Shown: positions 23,902 through 27,222 of the stretch, piece by piece
Numbering within the stretch: position 1 is the stretch's first letter
How the letters are laid out: each line of letters starts with the position of its first letter
Assembly: GCA_964560975.1 (NCBI GenBank)
Contig: CAZLNE010000015.1
Coordinates: forward strand, 1 to 27,222
Origin: JAAZLA01 sp964560975
GTDB lineage: Bacteria; Spirochaetota; Spirochaetia; Treponematales; Treponemataceae
DNA length: 27,222 bases
Direction of reading: 5' to 3'
Notes under the pieces: generated by a model
What the model saw: only the letters and a program-made list of their open reading frames with translations
What the model was told of the DNA's origin: nothing
Databases searched by the model: none
Translations under genes and position numbers: made by a program

Positions 23902-24375
23902 ATGAAAAGATTGTTTTGCTTATGTGTGTTGATATTAACAGTATCCTTATGTTTTTCTGCTTCGTTAACAATACTTGTTAATCAGCGTGATGCTTCAGGA
24001 AAAGTAATCTTTGAAAATACCCGAATATATGAGGATGGCTTAATAAATTATTTCTTTGAAGCAGGTACTATAGTATCAAATGAACCTGTTTGCTTAGACA
24101 GCGAATATAAGGGATCCTATCAGGCAGCATTAGATGCATCTAAATCAGGATACATTGAATACTTAGTAGTATTTAATGTATCGATTAATGCAGACACTCA
24201 AGAATTAAGCCGCGTTGATTGGAAAGTTATTCAGGTTTGGAGCGGCAGTACAATCGAAGAAGGCAGTATAAAGGCTCCGGTAATAACAGATAAGAAGGAT
24301 ATTGAAAGAGGTATATTAAAATTTGCAGAGCAAAATGGTGTTTTGGTATTAAAGGCTATTGCAAAAAGGAGATAG
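23902..24375 (+). CDS. small secreted protein of unknown function
   Basis: This 157-residue protein is not recognised. The N-terminus MKRLFCLCVLILTVSLCFSA is a signal peptide with likely cleavage after residue 20. No convincing lipobox is seen, so a periplasmic or exported soluble form is expected. The rest alternates beta-like stretches (SLTILVNQRD, YLVVFNVSINAD, DWKVIQVWSG) with a C-terminal helix (DIERGILKFAEQNG). AAGGGCGG precedes the ATG. It is followed after 9 bases by the SPOR-domain gene, whose ribosome binding site overlaps this stop codon, so the two are one operon and probably both act in the envelope. Confidence 0.8.
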   Translation: MKRLFCLCVLILTVSLCFSASLTILVNQRDASGKVIFENTRIYEDGLINYFFEAGTIVSNEPVCLDSEYKGSYQAALDASKSGYIEYLVVFNVSINADTQELSRVDWKVIQVWSGSTIEEGSIKAPVITDKKDIERGILKFAEQNGVLVLKAIAKRR

Positions 24376-24384
24376 GGAGGATAT

Positions 24385-25956
24385 ATGAAAAAATTATATA
24401 CTGTAATTGCGGTATTATTTATGGCCGCTGCTTTTTTTGCTGTTACGGTAAATCCTTCGCTCGATGGACGGGCTATGGTTGCAGATAGGGGTATTTTTCC
24501 TTCTGGTAATTATGGAAAAGCTCCAGGATACTTACCCGGTGACACAGTTATTGTAACAAACCACTCAACTGGATTCGCGATCGAAGTTATGATTTTGAGC
24601 ACCTTTGATGCATCTGAAGGAATAGCAATACTTCTTTCTCCAGAGGCTGCAGAAAAATTGAACATTGACAAGGGTAAGGATGTTTATGTTAAAATCCAAA
24701 AAAAGCAGGCAAATCCATTTGAAAAGGTTATAACCGCGGCTGCTAATGAAGGTGGAAAAGATATTACTGTAGACCCAGATAGTAATCCTTCAAAGATTTT
24801 TGAAGACTCTCCTGAATTGCTTCAGTTTATTAATGATTCCAGAGTTGCAGCAGAAACAGTAAGTCCAAAAGTCATAGAAATAATGCCGGAGCAAAAAACT
24901 GAACTTGCACAAGCAGTTCCTGAAATTGAAACACCTGAAGTTATAATTCCTTCTTCTGAAACTCTTAGTGCTATAGATCCTGTTGAGAAAAATCCTGTTA
25001 TTGAAGAAATAGCAGAAATTGAAAACCAGCCGGTAGAAGAAATTGCAGAGATTACAAGTGAACCTATTAAAGATGTTGCAGTAATTGAACCACTTGTAGA
25101 AGAAGTATATACAGAACCATTGGACGATGAAATTGTCCCATTGTACGAAGAGCCTGTTGAAATTACACAGCAGGAAGTCGTTTCTACTGAAGAACCTGAA
25201 GAAATTCTACCTGAAACGATAGAAGAAGTATCTGTACATGAAGAGGAAATTCTTGAAGAAATCGCTGAAGGTGAGAGCCAGACTATAGAAGAAGTTGTTG
25301 AAACTGAAAGCGACGACATAGAAGAAGTTGCTGTAATTGATCCGATCAATGAAGAACCTGCAGAAGAACTTGCACAACCAGTTGTAGATGAAATAGTTCC
25401 TGTTTTAGAGGAATCTGTAGATATTGCAGAGGAAGATTTACCTCCTGCTGAAGATTCACCAATAATTGTTGATGAACCAGAGGTTGTAATTGAAACTGCC
25501 GAATCGAGAAATATTTATGAAGAAATTGTAAATGGACTCGGTGACGAAATACCGGAGTTAGTTCCAACTATTGAGAATCCCCCGCAAGTCGCAGAAACTG
25601 TAAAGGCTGTTAAAGAGGAAGCAATTATCATTGAACCAAAACCGGTTGAAACTCCTGTTGTACAGTTAGAGGAAAAAGCTGGCGAAAAGGGAATAGCAAA
25701 ATATAGTAATCTTCTTAAGAAGGCAGAAGCATTGGAAAAAAATAAATACTATATTCAGATTGCTACTTTACGCGAGGTTGAAAGTATAGATACTGTCATT
25801 GCCTCATACGGTTCAAAATACCCGCTCAATTTGATTTTAGTGGATTCAAAATATCAGGTTTTAGTTGGTCCGTTTACAGATGATGAATATGCGGTAATTT
25901 TTGAAAGATTTCGTCAAAAAGAATTTAAAGATGCTTTTGTAAAGAAAATTAAGTAA
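24385..25956 (+). CDS. exported RlpA-like / SPOR-domain protein with a long acidic linker
   Basis: This 523-residue exported protein probably binds peptidoglycan. A signal peptide covers about residues 1-20. Residues 22-106 resemble the double-psi beta-barrel of RlpA: LPGDTVIVTNHSTGFAIEV corresponds to 'LPfGT.V.VTN..nG..v.V', and ILLSPEAAEKLNI to 'IDLS.aAA..Lg'. The DRGPF-type stretch needed for RlpA lytic activity reads LSTFDASEG, so the barrel is probably not catalytic. A Glu/Pro/Val-rich linker (about 160-430) contains a duplicated unit. A C-terminal SPOR domain (452-523, YYIQIATLREVES ... YQVLVGPFTDDE) would bind denuded glycan strands at sites of cell-wall splitting. AGGGAGG (24374-24380) is a strong ribosome binding site. 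RlpA similarity is moderate; the SPOR call is firm. Confidence 0.85.
   Translation: MKKLYTVIAVLFMAAAFFAVTVNPSLDGRAMVADRGIFPSGNYGKAPGYLPGDTVIVTNHSTGFAIEVMILSTFDASEGIAILLSPEAAEKLNIDKGKDVYVKIQKKQANPFEKVITAAANEGGKDITVDPDSNPSKIFEDSPELLQFINDSRVAAETVSPKVIEIMPEQKTELAQAVPEIETPEVIIPSSETLSAIDPVEKNPVIEEIAEIENQPVEEIAEITSEPIKDVAVIEPLVEEVYTEPLDDEIVPLYEEPVEITQQEVVSTEEPEEILPETIEEVSVHEEEILEEIAEGESQTIEEVVETESDDIEEVAVIDPINEEPAEELAQPVVDEIVPVLEESVDIAEEDLPPAEDSPIIVDEPEVVIETAESRNIYEEIVNGLGDEIPELVPTIENPPQVAETVKAVKEEAIIIEPKPVETPVVQLEEKAGEKGIAKYSNLLKKAEALEKNKYYIQIATLREVESIDTVIASYGSKYPLNLILVDSKYQVLVGPFTDDEYAVIFERFRQKEFKDAFVKKIK
25000..25437 (+). repeat. duplicated acidic unit in the SPOR protein
   Basis: Residues 206-264 and 290-351 align along their length. 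IEEIAEIENQPVEEIAE matches LEEIAEGESQTIEEVVE, then DVAVIEP matches EVAVIDP, and DEIVPLYEEPVEI matches DEIVPVLEESVDI. The DNA copies have diverged, so this is an old duplication in an extended acidic spacer. Confidence 0.7.
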
Positions 25957-25971
25957 GATACTTTTTATAGT

Positions 25972-26044
25972 CTAATACTAGATAGATAAAAAAAGCCGGA
26001 TCCTGTTGAATTTTATTTCACATAGGTTCCGGCTTTAGTATTAG
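25972..26044 (-). terminator. terminator after glgC, nested in a longer inverted repeat
   Basis: The inner stem AAAGCCGGA-T-CCT (25992-26004) pairs with AGG-T-TCCGGCTTT (26024-26036), with one mismatch. On the minus strand it runs into seven consecutive T, a strong Rho-independent terminator for glgC. On the plus strand only three T follow, so it ends the SPOR operon less well. An outer perfect 9-base repeat CTAATACTA (25972-25980) / TAGTATTAG (26036-26044) flanks it. Confidence 0.82.
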
Positions 26045-26050
26045 TTCTGA

Positions 26051-27222
26051 TTAAAACTCTGTTCCGCTTGGAATTATTGCATTTTTTTTAATAACAATAA
26101 TACCATCGGCTACAAAGAAGTTATCGTATTCACCATCTTTGGGTGTAATTGCACTCATACCTATAGAGCAGTTGTCTCCGATTCTGGCATTTTTATCAAT
26201 AATGGCATTTCGAATCTTACAATTCTCACCAATACCAATGTTGGGAATTCCCTTCCAGTTGTTATCTGCTTTCTGCTCATCGTTTTCGTAATAATCCGCA
26301 CCCATGCAAAGAACACCTTCAAGAACAGAACCCTTTTCTATAACACTGCGTATACCTATGACAGAATCGGTTATGCTTGCCTCCGTTAGAACGCAGCCCT
26401 CGCTCGCGGTAGCACGGGTTAGAATTGCTCTATTCATCTTTGAGGGCGGAAGATTCCGAATATGCGTAAAAATAGGTTTATCTTCATCATAGAAATTGAA
26501 TTTTGGTGAAATTCTTGTAAGGTCCATAGTAGCTTCATAAAAACTGCGAATTGTTCCAATATCTTCCCAATAGCCGTCGTAGACATAGGATGAAACCTTA
26601 TACTTTTTAATTGCAGCAGGAATTACTTCCTTACCAAAATCTGTAAGCTGATTATTTAAAGATGCTTCAAGAATATCTGCATCGAAAATATAAATACCCA
26701 TAGAAGCAAGATAATCTTTTCCAATCGTTGCACCTGCGGTTCTTGAACCGTCAGGAATTTTCCAGTCTGAAATATCCAGATCTGATTTTGGTTTTTCCAT
26801 AAAAGCCGTAATTCTATTTGCTTTGTCAATTTTCATAATACCAAAGCCGGTAGCATCTTCTCGTGTTACTGCAGTTGTTGCAATAGTGATTTGGGCTTTA
26901 GATTTAATATGAGCTTCCATAAATGCATTTAAATCCATCTTATAAAGCTGATCACCTGCGAGAATTATATAGTGTGTAGGATTTTGGGTTTTGAAGTGCA
27001 TAAAGTTTTTTCTTACAGCATCAGCGGTACCTTCATACCAGCCTGAGTGTTCAAGAGTTTGTTCAGCTGCAAGAATTTCAACAAAACCGCGTGAAAAACG
27101 GTCAAAGTTATAAGCACTGGAAATGTGCATGTGAAGTGATGCAGAATTGAACTGAGTTAGAATATAAATCTGTTCAAAACCGGAATTGATGCAGTTGGAA
27201 ATTGGAATATCCACAATTCTGT
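26051..27222 (-). CDS. glgC: glucose-1-phosphate adenylyltransferase (5' end outside window)
   Basis: This enzyme makes ADP-glucose for glycogen synthesis. About 389 codons are visible, and the first visible residues (RIVDIPISNCINSG) correspond to roughly residue 40 of GlgC, so the frame continues beyond 27222 and the true start is not in the window. A GTG at 27214 is an internal Val codon. Family marks are YILTQFNSASL, GTADAVRKN, ILAGDQLYKMD, FMEKPK and GYWEDIGTI, followed by the left-handed beta-helix repeats of the C-terminal domain (IGENCKIRNAIIDKNARIG). The sequence looks complete and active. It converges on the SPOR gene and has a strong terminator. It suggests that the organism stores glycogen. 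Confidence 0.95.
   Translation of the reverse strand, partial: RIVDIPISNCINSGFEQIYILTQFNSASLHMHISSAYNFDRFSRGFVEILAAEQTLEHSGWYEGTADAVRKNFMHFKTQNPTHYIILAGDQLYKMDLNAFMEAHIKSKAQITIATTAVTREDATGFGIMKIDKANRITAFMEKPKSDLDISDWKIPDGSRTAGATIGKDYLASMGIYIFDADILEASLNNQLTDFGKEVIPAAIKKYKVSSYVYDGYWEDIGTIRSFYEATMDLTRISPKFNFYDEDKPIFTHIRNLPPSKMNRAILTRATASEGCVLTEASITDSVIGIRSVIEKGSVLEGVLCMGADYYENDEQKADNNWKGIPNIGIGENCKIRNAIIDKNARIGDNCSIGMSAITPKDGEYDNFFVADGIIVIKKNAIIPSGTEF

Noticed and set aside
24822..25349. 175-codon Ser/Thr-rich open frame on the minus strand
   Set aside because: It is the mirror of the Glu-rich linker of the SPOR gene (GAA/GAG read backwards gives TTC/CTC-type and shifted Ser codons). It has no start signal and no domain.
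1..27222. CRISPR arrays, insertion sequences, phage genes or integration sites
   Set aside because: No regularly spaced direct repeats, transposase or integrase-like frames, or tRNA-flanking duplications were seen; the tRNA-Val is followed directly by its terminator and ruvA.

Overview
The window is an AT-rich stretch of a spirochaete chromosome, most likely a Treponema-like organism. This is judged from family resemblance only: the chemosensory proteins with a TPR-tailed CheR and receiver-tailed CheA, the sugar dehydratase / aminotransferase / xanthine-dehydrogenase-like operon, and the SPOR-domain envelope protein. The species cannot be named from sequence alone. No mobile element, phage gene or CRISPR array was seen, and no gene-free stretch exceeds about 150 bases.

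Bases 1-12700 (+ strand) are one tightly packed chemosensory operon. In order it encodes CheW, a divergent CheW-like/unknown protein, CheB, CheR with a TPR tail, a CheA with a C-terminal receiver, a soluble class III nucleotide cyclase carrying a receiver-like domain without its phospho-accepting Asp, and three paralogous receptors. Each receptor has six membrane helices and no sizeable periplasmic sensor. There is no CheY, CheX/CheC, CheD or CheZ in the operon, so its natural output looks like cyclic nucleotide synthesis rather than direct motor control. The spirochaete motility operon known from the literature (cheA-cheW-cheX-cheY) has a different content. This is the most interesting system in the window.

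Bases 12740-17169 are housekeeping. They hold threonine synthase (-), a solitary tRNA-Val(UAC) with a clear promoter and terminator, and a ruvA-ruvB-queA operon (+) whose promoter places the transcription start at the ruvA start codon.

Bases 17215-23832 (- strand) are a six-gene operon. It begins with a NusG paralogue (a specialised antiterminator candidate), followed by a CapD/WbpM-like nucleotide-sugar dehydratase without membrane helices and a DegT-type sugar aminotransferase. It ends with three subunits resembling a molybdenum hydroxylase. The [2Fe-2S] subunit keeps all eight cluster cysteines, but the large subunit has lost the recognisable molybdopterin and catalytic motifs. This is a candidate pseudoenzyme or repurposed complex attached to a surface-sugar pathway.

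Bases 23902-25956 (+) encode a small secreted protein of unknown role and an RlpA-like/SPOR envelope protein with a duplicated acidic linker. The window ends inside glgC (-), preceded by a strong terminator. Three promoters (cheW, ruvA, the nusG paralogue) have -10 boxes so close to the start codon that the mRNAs should be leaderless.
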